From a virus: a DNA stretch of 64,000 nucleotides. The notes beneath the pieces are model-generated. The model was not told where the DNA came from. It made no database searches and saw only the letters and a list, made by a program, of their open reading frames with translations. Positions within the stretch are counted from its first letter, which is position 1; every line of letters begins with the position of its first letter. This document shows positions 9,164 to 17,011 of this stretch, in pieces. Both the position numbers and the translations under genes were made by a program. The DNA lies in the IMG/VR virus record IMGVR_UViG_3300027747_004779, positions 62,001-126,000 of that record; one strand, 5' to 3'.

Positions 9164-9191
9164 ACTAACTAATCAAAAATAGTAAAAATTA

Positions 9192-9221
9192 GGGCCTAAG
9201 TCAAATTAGGCCCTTTTTTTT
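9192..9221 (+). terminator. Rho-independent terminator
   Basis: Perfect 8-bp stem GGGCCTAA/TTAGGCCC with a 6-nt loop followed by eight T residues, 28 bp after the stop of the acidic protein gene. It is the only clear intrinsic terminator I found in the window. Confidence 0.92.
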
Positions 9222-9222
9222 G

Positions 9223-9230
9223 CTTAAATA
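9223..9230 (+). promoter_or_regulatory. Late promoter (CTTAAATA)
   Basis: Late element 5 nt before ATG 9236, starting 2 bp after the terminator T run. Confidence 0.75.
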
Positions 9231-9235
9231 TCTAT

Positions 9236-9562
9236 ATGACGTTTAAGAAATATTATATTGAAAACACTGACATAGGAATGAAGAAGCGTCATATGAATCC
9301 TATAGGTAGAGATGTAAGTTCGCATTCCAAGCATCCTGGTAGATTTGTACCACACATGCACAGAACAATAAAGAAAAATCAGAAAGTAGAAAGCCTATTA
9401 AACAAACCATCAGGTAGAATAGTTTTAAATGTACAGGATATTGCAGAGATTGAAAAGGAGTTTAATCTTAATTTTGATCAGCAAGCGCCTAAAAAGCTTG
9501 GTAATACAGGCATTACTATAAAGTTTGATCCAATACTATATAAGGCTATCTTAGAGAAATAA
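9236..9562 (+). CDS. Unknown late protein
   Basis: 108 aa, basic N-terminal half with several His (KKRHMNPIGRDVSSHSKHPG). No motif recognised. It precedes the neck gene by 1 nt, so the two are probably co-transcribed from the late element at 9223. Likely a small virion or assembly protein by context only. Confidence 0.7.
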   Translation: MTFKKYYIENTDIGMKKRHMNPIGRDVSSHSKHPGRFVPHMHRTIKKNQKVESLLNKPSGRIVLNVQDIAEIEKEFNLNFDQQAPKKLGNTGITIKFDPILYKAILEK

Positions 9563-9563
9563 T

Positions 9564-10283
9564 ATGGAAAGTAAAGATTATTATACAGGTAATCCAGAAC
9601 CTAAAATATATCCTTTCTTTTACGAGGAAAATTGCTTTAGATATACAGACAAGGAGAACAATGCATGTGAACGAAACACAATCTCTAACTATTGGAGAGA
9701 ACAGATAAATCTTTATGGTCAAAAAGTAGGGTATATTGTTAATAATACAACAACGTTAAGTGCAGATATGCTATACGGTGAGCATCCTACACAAGCATAT
9801 TCGCCACCTCAGTATATTGTCATCGCCATGAATTTAAACGAGAATGCCTTAATGCTAAGTAAGTTTGGATTAGTATCAGATGATGAAGTAACAGCGTTTA
9901 TTCATATAAGCGCGTTCTATGATACGTTTGGCTTTGGTGCAGAACCTAAATCAGGTGATCTATTTCAGTTAACGGAGTATGGTAGTGATAGACCAGGTGG
10001 TAGAAATGGTAATATATACGAAATTACACAACGATTAGATCAAGATATTGCACAGATTAATCCATTAGCCGGTCATTATGTTTGGTTGATTAAAGCAAAA
10101 CGTTTTGAATATTCTTTTGAACCGGGCGTTACACCGGAAGCTCAGAATCAACAAATATTCGATGACACTAAAAACCCTGCTGCTTCAGGTGCTGATAAGC
10201 CTTATACATATTCTGTTGATGTAGCATCAAAAGCTGTCTTCAACTCTGATACAGATTATTCAAATGTATATGGTGGGTATTAA
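9564..10283 (+). CDS. 14: Neck protein gp14
   Basis: 239 aa (T4 gp14 is 256 aa). The segment SNYWREQINLYGQKVGYIVNN followed by a LYGE element and LSKFGLVSDDEVTAFIHI matches the gp14 pattern (LYG..V.YI, then SKFGL). gp14 and gp13 form the neck that seals the filled head before tail joining. Its stop overlaps by 4 bp the end of the convergent gene at 10280. Confidence 0.8.
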   Translation: MESKDYYTGNPEPKIYPFFYEENCFRYTDKENNACERNTISNYWREQINLYGQKVGYIVNNTTTLSADMLYGEHPTQAYSPPQYIVIAMNLNENALMLSKFGLVSDDEVTAFIHISAFYDTFGFGAEPKSGDLFQLTEYGSDRPGGRNGNIYEITQRLDQDIAQINPLAGHYVWLIKAKRFEYSFEPGVTPEAQNQQIFDDTKNPAASGADKPYTYSVDVASKAVFNSDTDYSNVYGGY

Positions 10284-10558
10284 TCTAATCTAAAAAATTC
10301 GTCTAATTCAGCTTTTGAAGCAGGTAGCTTTTCGTTACGATATTTAGCAATAAATTGATCACCTTCGTTGCAGCTTAAAAACAAAACATCAATAACAACG
10401 CCGTTAGACCCTTTAAACTTATAATTATATTGCTCTTCTACTTTATTTATGTTTAGTAAAGCATATGTAACACCAGGTACAAATTGTTTGTCGCGAACGC
10501 CGCGAGCAAACTTAATACCAGGCGTTACTGCGAAACGAGTTCCGACGATGTAGTGCAT
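10280..10558 (-). CDS. Unknown small protein
   Basis: 92 aa, last gene of the small minus-strand operon that starts at 11669. The sequence looks like a small beta-rich domain (GTRFAVTPGIKFARG ... GSNGVVIDVLFLSCNEGDQFIAKY). It overlaps the 3' end of the preceding gene by 34 nt. No function assigned. Confidence 0.65.
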   Translation of the reverse strand: MHYIVGTRFAVTPGIKFARGVRDKQFVPGVTYALLNINKVEEQYNYKFKGSNGVVIDVLFLSCNEGDQFIAKYRNEKLPASKAELDEFFRLD

Positions 10559-10839
10559 GTGTCAGGTTTTACTATTACGGGGATACGTACATTTTCATGA
10601 TTACCGACTTCATCAATCATTGATTCATATCGCTCTGTAATATATTTTTGAAATGCTAGCGGCTTAACCCAATCGACATCTTTACCCTGCAAATCAACTT
10701 TAAACTGCGAAGCTTTTTTCGTAATATAATCAAGTGCTTCAATTAAACAAAGCCAACGAGTATATTCTTCTACTTTTAGCTTATGTTTTTTTGTTTTTGT
10801 TTCAACAGTTATATATTTTTTTAATGGTTCCAATTGCAT
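10525..10839 (-). CDS. Unknown small protein
   Basis: 104 aa from ATG 10839. A TTG at 10845 is a weaker alternative. Lys-rich, mixed alpha/beta, no motif I know. It overlaps the genes on either side (37 nt upstream, 34 nt downstream), a strong sign of one coupled operon. Confidence 0.6.
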   Translation of the reverse strand: MQLEPLKKYITVETKTKKHKLKVEEYTRWLCLIEALDYITKKASQFKVDLQGKDVDWVKPLAFQKYITERYESMIDEVGNHENVRIPVIVKPDTCTTSSELVSQ

Positions 10840-11254
10840 ATCCAAGTATTATCAAGGAAATCTGTTTAGGGTCAAGAAGATTCTTTTGTTCATTTAAATT
10901 AATTATAACGCTATAGAGCGCGTCGAACCCTTGCTGCACTGCGTCAATAGTTTGCTTCAACCCTGTATTAATACCGTCTTTATATTCCTCATTAACGCTA
11001 CTTTCTTTAAGAGATTTTATATAGGCCTCACAAAGCATCTTTATATAATTTTTAATAATTTGTCTATCGGATTTAACGTCTGAATTAAAATACGCTAAAC
11101 CAAATTCAAAATCTGTAAGTTCTTTTGTGGTGAGTGCTCGTCTAACTAAAAGAACAAGATCATCTAGTACTAACGGTGGTGTCTGTATTTTAGGTGTTAA
11201 TGCGCTTGCAGATATATCTGTCGTTAATTTATCAATACTTTCAGGAAGCTGCAT
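10802..11254 (-). CDS. Unknown helical protein
   Basis: 150 aa from ATG 11254 (MQLPESIDKL), which overlaps the end of the upstream gene by 14 nt. A TTG at 11284 would lengthen it by ten residues. Mostly predicted helix, with a hydrophobic C-terminal stretch (PKQISLIILGYAIGTI). Function unknown. Confidence 0.6.
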   Translation of the reverse strand: MQLPESIDKLTTDISASALTPKIQTPPLVLDDLVLLVRRALTTKELTDFEFGLAYFNSDVKSDRQIIKNYIKMLCEAYIKSLKESSVNEEYKDGINTGLKQTIDAVQQGFDALYSVIINLNEQKNLLDPKQISLIILGYAIGTIKKIYNC

Positions 11255-11669
11255 TTTTAATTTTCTCCAGTAAAGCGGGCTCAATGTTAGTTGCGATTAC
11301 GGGCTCAGTTACAACTGCTGTTTCTGTTGTGGTATGCACGCTTATAGTCTTGCTACATTCCCGGCATTTATAATAATTCGCAGTATTGAATCTAAAAGGT
11401 ACAATATCGGTAACTTGCTTAAAGCAGGGGCACATGACTTCAATACTCTGAAAAGACATTTCTCGCAATTTTTCAACCTCAAGCTTTTTAGCTTTTATTA
11501 TAATGTAAAGGTTGAGTAAGTTTGAATATAAATAAAACCCTAATATTTGTGCGCTAGCACCAATAAAAATACCAACGAAAAAATTTAAATGTATAGTATT
11601 AAAAATAAATCCGCAAAAAAGTGAAACGGATATTAAAGCTAATAGCTGTAGCGCTAACTTTTTAAACAT
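11241..11669 (-). CDS. Membrane protein with C-terminal zinc-ribbon-like cysteines
   Basis: 142 aa. Two hydrophobic helices at about residues 4-25 and 29-57 are followed by a basic stretch. Then come two cysteine pairs, C-P-C and C-R-E-C, separated by about 22 residues, which could bind one zinc on the cytoplasmic side. It opens an early-type operon with a sigma70-like promoter 6 nt before its ATG. A membrane-bound takeover or exclusion role is possible but unproven. Confidence 0.65.
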   Translation of the reverse strand: MFKKLALQLLALISVSLFCGFIFNTIHLNFFVGIFIGASAQILGFYLYSNLLNLYIIIKAKKLEVEKLREMSFQSIEVMCPCFKQVTDIVPFRFNTANYYKCRECSKTISVHTTTETAVVTEPVIATNIEPALLEKIKNAAS

Positions 11670-11675
11670 TATAAT

Positions 11676-11703
11676 ATTATAATGACTTCTTATTTTTTTG
11701 CAA
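11676..11703 (-). promoter_or_regulatory. Sigma70-like promoter TTGCAA-16-TATAAT
   Basis: -10 box ends 6 nt before ATG 11669, so transcription should begin at the start codon. Confidence 0.65.
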
Positions 11704-12067
11704 CCGGTTTCTCAGTAGCGTAAAATATTTTTTTTAACTCAACAATAATATTGGAAAGCTTTTCAATGACAGACATGACTTGCTCTTTTGCCGCATCATT
11801 TTCCTGGACAACAGGATTATTAAGTGACGCTTTGAAAAGCATGCGTGCGTTGCAGGCATTAATATATAGATCACCAAGCTGGCCGATAACGTTAGGCAAT
11901 GGATAAGGTAGGGGCTTATCTGCTTTAGCACTATTGGGATCTTGATCTACCGACTTATCAAATAAATCTTTTAAAGTAACTCTTTGAGTTGCAAGCTCTC
12001 TTGAAGCAATACCTGAAGTCCATTTATTGTAGTTTAAAACCTCTTCAAATAAAAGCTTTCGTTTCAC
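11690..12067 (-). CDS. Unknown late protein with L-F-E tag
   Basis: 125 aa, GTG start set by a late element 5 nt upstream. The N-terminus MKRKLLFEEVL contains L-F-E, a possible gp21-type cleavage site. The remainder is mainly helical and ends in a basic PVAKK. It is divergent from another late, similarly tagged gene at 12101. Function unknown. Confidence 0.6.
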   Translation of the reverse strand: MKRKLLFEEVLNYNKWTSGIASRELATQRVTLKDLFDKSVDQDPNSAKADKPLPYPLPNVIGQLGDLYINACNARMLFKASLNNPVVQENDAAKEQVMSVIEKLSNIIVELKKIFYATEKPVAKK

Positions 12068-12072
12068 TAAAA

Positions 12073-12080
12073 TATTTAAT
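12073..12080 (-). promoter_or_regulatory. Late promoter (ATTAAATA)
   Basis: Late element 5 nt before the GTG at 12067. Confidence 0.65.
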
Positions 12081-12087
12081 CTATTTC

Positions 12088-12095
12088 AATAAATA
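12088..12095 (+). promoter_or_regulatory. Late promoter (AATAAATA)
   Basis: Late element 5 nt before ATG 12101; only 7 bp separate it from the opposite-strand late element. Confidence 0.75.
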
Positions 12096-12100
12096 ATATT

Positions 12101-12514
12101 ATGAGTCTATTCGAACGTAAATTTGGCATAGTTTTAGAAGCTAATGATGATGTTGAACCGACGCCTGCTGCTTCTAATGCACCTCAAACTGATAAAGAAG
12201 CGATGGCACAGTCATTAAATACTGCAAAACCTGAAGATTTTGATGTTGAAGGAAAAAGACAAGAACTTGTAGATCATGTTAAAGGTGAACAGACAACAAA
12301 GCTTAAAGAATGGATTGGACAAATAGATCAATTTATTACATTTTTAAATGGTACTGATGCAAGTTCAATGCAAGTTCAATTACATGCTGCACCTTGTGAC
12401 TCTACGTTCGAGGATATTGCAAGAAGTGAAAAGAAAAAAATTGCACGTCTTGCTGCTGAATTAAGTTCGCTCAGCGAATCACTTAAAGGCTATTTAATTT
12501 CTGCTAACGAGTAA
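12101..12514 (+). CDS. Unknown late protein, possible internal head protein
   Basis: 137 aa. The N-terminus MSLFERKFGIVLEAND resembles the capsid-targeting tag seen on several late proteins here, with a weaker site (V-L-E). A Pro/Ala-rich linker and a helical body follow. Its end overlaps the primase gene on the other strand by 11 bp. Confidence 0.65.
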   Translation: MSLFERKFGIVLEANDDVEPTPAASNAPQTDKEAMAQSLNTAKPEDFDVEGKRQELVDHVKGEQTTKLKEWIGQIDQFITFLNGTDASSMQVQLHAAPCDSTFEDIARSEKKKIARLAAELSSLSESLKGYLISANE

Positions 12515-13538
12515 TAGAAGACATTACTAGTCGGGCTTTTAAGCCTGTAAAAGCATTATCAACAAAAAACGAAGGCTCAATTTCGCTTAGATTTTTTGCT
12601 TCACACATTTCATTAATATCTTTGTAAGATTTAGAAAAAGTTTCAGGCCATATAAAAACTGTTTCACCGCTCTCAATAAGCTTTTGCGTTTTTTTTCTAC
12701 CTGCATCGTCAAGCCATTGATTATCTAACACCCAAATCTTTTTATGAAACTTAAATGATGCTAACTGTGCTTCTTGTAGCAATGTAAAGTTGGTATTACT
12801 GTTCTCCTGAATACCTGCAACAGCTGTACCATTCTTTACAAAAAACGCATCAATAGGGCCTTCAAAAATGAATATAAAATCTAAATCTGCAGATATTTTA
12901 TTAATATTATAAAGTGATTTTTCACCGTTTATTTTACTCAAATATTTCGGATAAAACTTCATATCTTCCTTATAAATTACCCGGGACTGATAGAATATAA
13001 CTTCGTTATCCTCGCTATAAAAAGGTATAATAATTCTATTCTTGTGCGTCTTGTCTTTTAATGAAACGTAGATAGCTTCTGGTCGATTAACAGCGGCATC
13101 TATTTTACGCTTTCTTATTAGTTCCAGTGCATCGTTAACAATCTTATTGTCTTTAAAGTATTCAATCTGATTCGCATCAAACAAATTAATTGAATCAGTG
13201 GGGAGAGGTTCAACCTGACGTTTAGGTTTTGGTATCTCGTCTGCACTAAGCACGTCTACTGGTATAACATCATAGTTTTGAGCCTCTTGAATGATTTCGT
13301 TGAATGTAAGGCCAGAAACCTCTTGTATCCATTTTGTTGCATCGCTATACCACCCACAGTTATGACAGCATATAGCGTTCTTATCAACTATATAAATACA
13401 TCTACGTTTTTTACCCCAAGACTTACCTTCATGACATATAGGACAGCCGGCGATATACGTGTTACTAAATCTTTTAAATTTTGGCGTACCAGCGTACTGA
13501 TAGAATTTTTGTATAGTATATTCTTGCGGTATTAGCAC
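12504..13538 (-). CDS. 61: DNA primase gp61 (DnaG-type)
   Basis: 344 aa, equal to T4 gp61 (342 aa). An N-terminal zinc-binding domain has CPICHEG and CCHNCGW; a TOPRIM domain has FIFEGPIDAFF with the catalytic Glu, then WVLDNQWLDD supplying the acidic pair. It makes RNA primers for lagging-strand synthesis with helicase gp41. GTG start chosen because the -10 box of a sigma70-like promoter lies 6 nt upstream. Confidence 0.93.
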   Translation of the reverse strand: MLIPQEYTIQKFYQYAGTPKFKRFSNTYIAGCPICHEGKSWGKKRRCIYIVDKNAICCHNCGWYSDATKWIQEVSGLTFNEIIQEAQNYDVIPVDVLSADEIPKPKRQVEPLPTDSINLFDANQIEYFKDNKIVNDALELIRKRKIDAAVNRPEAIYVSLKDKTHKNRIIIPFYSEDNEVIFYQSRVIYKEDMKFYPKYLSKINGEKSLYNINKISADLDFIFIFEGPIDAFFVKNGTAVAGIQENSNTNFTLLQEAQLASFKFHKKIWVLDNQWLDDAGRKKTQKLIESGETVFIWPETFSKSYKDINEMCEAKNLSEIEPSFFVDNAFTGLKARLVMSSITR

Positions 13539-13544
13539 AGAATA

Positions 13545-13572
13545 ATATTAAAGGAATTACCTGTAATTACAA
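13545..13572 (-). promoter_or_regulatory. Sigma70-like promoter TTGTAA-16-TAATAT
   Basis: -10 box ends 6 nt before the GTG of primase at 13538. Confidence 0.55.
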
Positions 13573-13574
13573 GC

Positions 13575-13754
13575 TTATTTTTTTTCAATATCTCTAACAG
13601 AAACAACACCCTTGCGAATAAAAGCACCTGAAGCGGGGTCAATATACTCTGCTTCAACTATTTCTTTACCTTCGCGAATATATGTCTTTAATCTCGGCTT
13701 TACAGGTTGACCACTAATAGGCGAGACAATTATCTTCGGCTCAATAATATCCAT
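13575..13754 (-). CDS. Unknown 59-aa late protein
   Basis: 59 aa from ATG 13754: short, beta-like (EPKIIVSPISGQPVKPRLKT ... AEYIDPASGAFIRKGVVSVR). Late elements lie 2 and 6 nt upstream. It starts 1 nt after the stop of the gene at 13756. Coding is supported by the late element and clean frame; function unknown. Confidence 0.65.
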   Translation of the reverse strand: MDIIEPKIIVSPISGQPVKPRLKTYIREGKEIVEAEYIDPASGAFIRKGVVSVRDIEKK

Positions 13755-13755
13755 A

Positions 13756-13953
13756 TTATTTATTTAATGTTTTAGCGAGCTTAGCTTTTAACTGTTCTGT
13801 ATATTTTGATACAAAGCCATCAATAGCGTTATTAGCTGCTGCAGGGCCTGATGCATTAGCAATCTTTACAATTTCAGCTGTTTCAATACCAACTGTAAAG
13901 GCATCGGTTTCCCTTGTATCGAGTCTTAGAACTGTTTCAATAGTTAATTTCAT
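13756..13953 (-). CDS. Unknown 65-aa late protein
   Basis: 65 aa with an Ala-rich helical C-terminal half (SKYTEQLKAKLAKTLNK). Late element AATAAATA 5 nt upstream. No family recognised; likely a small structural or assembly protein. Confidence 0.65.
   Translation of the reverse strand: MKLTIETVLRLDTRETDAFTVGIETAEIVKIANASGPAAANNAIDGFVSKYTEQLKAKLAKTLNK
13757..13768 (-). promoter_or_regulatory. Late promoter (overlapping TAAATAAATA)
   Basis: Two overlapping TAAATA copies; the distal one ends 6 nt before ATG 13754. Confidence 0.6.
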
Positions 13954-13958
13954 ATAAC

Positions 13959-13966
13959 TATTTATT
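13959..13966 (-). promoter_or_regulatory. Late promoter (AATAAATA)
   Basis: Late element 5 nt before ATG 13953, overlapping the stop of the upstream gene. Confidence 0.7.
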
Positions 13967-14249
13967 AAGGTGTCTGAGAAAGCAAACTTTTATTTTTTTT
14001 ATATTGCACACAACATGTTTCATAAACATCTTTAGGTAGTTTTTCGACAATATCAACAATACCTTCTTTTAACCCGTAGTCAAATTTGTCATGAGGAATT
14101 TCACGTATCTTCATATCAGGTAATGATAAAAAACTTAAGCTATCATTCTCTAATGTCATAAAGACGAGAAGTTCGCCTAAATAAGCCCCTTTTGTAACCG
14201 CGTAAATATATCTTTGTTGTGGGTGTTCTTTAGATACTTTAAAGATCAT
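13965..14249 (-). CDS. Unknown protein coupled to the RmlD-like gene
   Basis: 94 aa from ATG 14249, which forms an ATGA overlap with the preceding stop. A start at 14288 would overlap by 43 nt and is less likely. Contains a beta-rich N-terminus and an acidic helix (GIVDIVEKLPKDVYETCC). No function known. Confidence 0.55.
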   Translation of the reverse strand: MIFKVSKEHPQQRYIYAVTKGAYLGELLVFMTLENDSLSFLSLPDMKIREIPHDKFDYGLKEGIVDIVEKLPKDVYETCCVQYKKNKSLLSQTP

Positions 14250-15118
14250 ACACTTAACTGCTTTATGCAGCTTTCCATTGATACACATGAATCGGGTAAT
14301 GCTAGACCTAAGCTCTTTATTTTATCAGTAGAAAGCACGCAATTAGAACGATTAGCTTTAAGAGAGAGCGACTCAATATCTACGAATTTCCAATTAGGGT
14401 TAATAATGTTATATTTCGAAAGAAGCTCTACAACATCCTTACCATCGAGTAAACCTTCATTGACGACGTTATAAATCCCCGGATAGTTTTTATAAAAGCG
14501 ATGCATTAAGAATTCTTTTGTAAAAGTACACAGATCATCAATTGACGTCATGCTATTTTTATAACAAACTAAATTATCATAATTAATAATTTTATTAATA
14601 TAGTTTCTTTCAGAATTATAAGCACAAAAAGGCATGCGTATACGAAATGTAGATGCAGCGTTTTTATTAATTAAAGCTTCTGCCAGGTGTTTTGTCTTTG
14701 AATAGAAGCTGCTTATAGGGTTAAACATTCCAAAATTTGGAATATCAAGCTCTGTGAAGTCTTTTTCATAACCTGTAAAAATACAGCCGCTAGAAATATT
14801 AATCAGCCAATAGTTGTATTTGTCGCAAAAATTGCTTAAAAAGACCGGAAGCTTGGTATTATAATCAAGACAAATTTCTTTATTTGATTCACATGCATCG
14901 ACGTTCGGACGACCCGTATAACCGGAGCAATTGATAATAACAATATCATTAACATTATCATGGTGCGATTCGCGTATATACCTCTTTAAAGCTATCTCAT
15001 CAAAATAATTTACTTCCTTAAGACTGACAATATTGAGATGAAAATTATTTTCATTCGAAAAACTATTGTATATATGAGTACCTACAAAACCTTTGCCGAG
15101 TATAAAGACATTAACCAC
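14246..15118 (-). CDS. RmlD-like NAD(P)-dependent sugar reductase/epimerase
   Basis: 290 aa, extended SDR fold. The nucleotide-binding loop is FILGKGFVG near residue 5, the catalytic pair is YSKTK (Tyr-x3-Lys), and CSGYTG sits where NCAAYT is found in dTDP-4-dehydrorhamnose reductases. GTG start. Together with RmlB at 44196 it suggests synthesis of a deoxysugar nucleotide. Exact substrate cannot be read from sequence. Confidence 0.7.
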   Translation of the reverse strand: MVNVFILGKGFVGTHIYNSFSNENNFHLNIVSLKEVNYFDEIALKRYIRESHHDNVNDIVIINCSGYTGRPNVDACESNKEICLDYNTKLPVFLSNFCDKYNYWLINISSGCIFTGYEKDFTELDIPNFGMFNPISSFYSKTKHLAEALINKNAASTFRIRMPFCAYNSERNYINKIINYDNLVCYKNSMTSIDDLCTFTKEFLMHRFYKNYPGIYNVVNEGLLDGKDVVELLSKYNIINPNWKFVDIESLSLKANRSNCVLSTDKIKSLGLALPDSCVSMESCIKQLSV

Positions 15119-15142
15119 GAAAATATTTTATATTAAAAATTA

Positions 15143-15466
15143 TTAATCTCCAGAGCTATTCTGGTTAAAAAGAAATTTATTAATTAAAGTTCCGAGTGAA
15201 TCGGCTTCTTGCTGGTTATGGGCAGAAATAATTGTTATAGGCTCACCGTCGAAATTATATCCGAGAAGAACAAAGCTGTTTAAAAATTCTAATACCTGAC
15301 TTGTTAAAACGTCTAAATCTTTTTTTGATTCATGCTTATTTTTAAGCTGATCGCGTAAAAAAGAGACAAGCGCTTTATGCGTTAGTTCTTTGACTTCCTT
15401 ATTTGCATTAGGATCAAAGCTACGATCTTTATCGCTTCCACTAGACTTGTTCTTGTCTTTCATCAT
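15143..15466 (-). CDS. Unknown protein
   Basis: 107 aa, charged N-terminus then a helical body. Two Met codons open it; the late element is 6 nt from the second (15463) and 3 nt from the first, so 15463 may be the true start. It overlaps the preceding gene by 26 nt. Function unknown. Confidence 0.6.
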   Translation of the reverse strand: MMKDKNKSSGSDKDRSFDPNANKEVKELTHKALVSFLRDQLKNKHESKKDLDVLTSQVLEFLNSFVLLGYNFDGEPITIISAHNQQEADSLGTLINKFLFNQNSSGD

Positions 15467-15815
15467 AAGTATTTAGTCTTTTTGACAGATATCTATCCCT
15501 ACCCGGGTAGTCAGTATTATTAGAAACACCGTGTCCGAGCAGATAATCTACAATTACTTCAATACTCGATGTTTTAATAAAGAAATTCTTAGGTACACGT
15601 TTGCCGCCATCATCTATTTCAAATAGAATTTCATCTATATTATTTTTATTAGCATAACACGTAATAAGAACAGAAGCTTCAGTTGGGTTGACCATTACGG
15701 TCCACTGCCTAGGATCAGATTTAGAATATATTGCAAATAACTTGACAACAATAAAGCCATTGTCACGTAGACGTTTAATAAAATAGCTTGGTGTTCTTAG
15801 TTTATTTTTACTCAT
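15441..15815 (-). CDS. Conserved-looking phage protein of unknown function
   Basis: 124 aa, compact alpha/beta composition: RTPSYFIKRLRDNGFIVVKLF, DPRQWTVMVNP, then VPKNFFIKTSSIEVIVDYLL. It follows the clamp gene by 1 nt and is probably expressed with it. It may be a replication accessory protein; I recognise no catalytic motif. Confidence 0.65.
   Translation of the reverse strand: MSKNKLRTPSYFIKRLRDNGFIVVKLFAIYSKSDPRQWTVMVNPTEASVLITCYANKNNIDEILFEIDDGGKRVPKNFFIKTSSIEVIVDYLLGHGVSNNTDYPGRDRYLSKRLNTYDERQEQV
15470..15477 (-). promoter_or_regulatory. Late promoter (ACTAAATA)
   Basis: Late element 6 nt before the second ATG (15463) of the following gene. Confidence 0.55.
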
Positions 15816-15816
15816 A

Positions 15817-16548
15817 TTAATTAGCTAATGCAGAGATTACAAATTTAAAAGATGTATTCTCTAGATTTAAATCAAATAGCATTACTCCCATTTTTGTTAC
15901 TAGCTTGGCTTGTATCTCTTTGAATCTCATAGAAGAAATTATTCTAAAGATTTCAAAATTCAACGGTATCGGTAGATTAAACTGTACTCCGCTATAATTG
16001 TCAGATATTCTGATTCCATACGAATCTATATTAGCCCGCATCTTATCTGTAAGTTCACCGGTAACAAAATTATCTTTTACAGAAATATATAGTTTATTTG
16101 ATTCTGTACTAATAGTACTACCTTTAATTAAACTGACTGTCGAACCGTGTGATAAAGTAAAGCTCCCATCATATTCTAAAGCTTTAAGCTTATCGATATT
16201 CACTTTAGGCGTTGTAATGATGTTATCATCATATAGGTGGTATTTAAAACGTACACTATCAGATTTAAATCCAATATAGTTAGCAGATATATCTAGTTCA
16301 AATAAATCGGTTTCAATACAGCTTAATACTCTGCATAGTTTTTTGAGATCAGGAACGTTTAATACTTTTTCAACATCTATTTTATCATCAGAATATTCTG
16401 CACTAACAATAATAGTATTATCGCAAGCAGATATTAATGAGGATATTTTTTGTTTGGTTACCTTTAAAACAGCGCTATCAGCAACTTTACTAAGAGGGGT
16501 TATAAAATTAGTTAGAAATTTATCTCTATCAGATATAACAAGAGTCAT
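15817..16548 (-). CDS. 45: Sliding clamp gp45
   Basis: 243 aa (T4 gp45 is 228 aa), with the repeated beta-alpha-beta pattern of a trimeric clamp. Segments such as LSKVADSAVLKVTKQKISSL and the closing MGVMLFDLNLENTSFKFVIS fit gp45. It tethers DNA polymerase and, in T4, is the mobile activator of gp55-dependent late transcription. Sigma70-like promoter immediately upstream. Confidence 0.85.
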   Translation of the reverse strand: MTLVISDRDKFLTNFITPLSKVADSAVLKVTKQKISSLISACDNTIIVSAEYSDDKIDVEKVLNVPDLKKLCRVLSCIETDLFELDISANYIGFKSDSVRFKYHLYDDNIITTPKVNIDKLKALEYDGSFTLSHGSTVSLIKGSTISTESNKLYISVKDNFVTGELTDKMRANIDSYGIRISDNYSGVQFNLPIPLNFEIFRIISSMRFKEIQAKLVTKMGVMLFDLNLENTSFKFVISALAN

Positions 16549-16555
16549 TACTTTA

Positions 16556-16583
16556 ATAATAACCTCTTTATACTAGCAATCAA
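16556..16583 (-). promoter_or_regulatory. Sigma70-like promoter TTGATT-16-TATTAT
   Basis: -10 box ends 7 nt before the ATG of gp45; -35 overlaps the end of the upstream gene. Confidence 0.65.
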
Positions 16584-17011
16584 TCTATTTTTTCTACTAA
16601 AGGAGTTTTTTTTAAAATACTATTAAGTGTATCTAGCTTACGTTCTATTCTATCTAATTGCTCAAATATTTGCTTTGAATATGGTGAGCTATCAAAATCA
16701 AATTCTAATTGATTGGGATCACTCTTTACTGCTTCTATTGTTTGAACGTTAAGGTTATGCTGTGGTTGAATATTATTAATATGCGGTTGAGCAATATTAA
16801 TGCCTGCGTTTACCACATTTGCAACCGGGTTCTGTGAACCGGGTATAGTGTTAATAACCCGCAAAGGGTCGATAGTTAACCCTTGTAAGGATGTAGTTTT
16901 GTTAGTAATGTGCTGGTCTAATACTTTAAGATCACCAGTCAGGTGCTGACCCATAAACTGGATCGTAGCAAGCCTAATCTCTTCTGGTGTTAATTCCTTA
17001 AAACTATCCAT
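16580..17011 (-). CDS. Unknown protein between SSB and clamp, with clamp-peptide-like motif
   Basis: 143 aa. A helical N-terminus, an Asn/Gln-rich middle, the peptide NQLEFDFD at about residue 97, then a heptad-like C-terminal helix (IFEQLDRIERKLDTLNSILKK). QLEFDF resembles short clamp-binding peptides (QLxLF type), and the neighbour is the clamp gene; this is inference. ATG overlaps the gp32 stop (TAATG). Confidence 0.6.
   Translation of the reverse strand: MDSFKELTPEEIRLATIQFMGQHLTGDLKVLDQHITNKTTSLQGLTIDPLRVINTIPGSQNPVANVVNAGINIAQPHINNIQPQHNLNVQTIEAVKSDPNQLEFDFDSSPYSKQIFEQLDRIERKLDTLNSILKKTPLVEKID

Noticed and set aside
15119-15142. Promoter for the RmlD-like gene (TAAAAT 6 nt before its GTG)
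   Set aside because: No acceptable -35 box at 15-18 bp, so not listed as a promoter.
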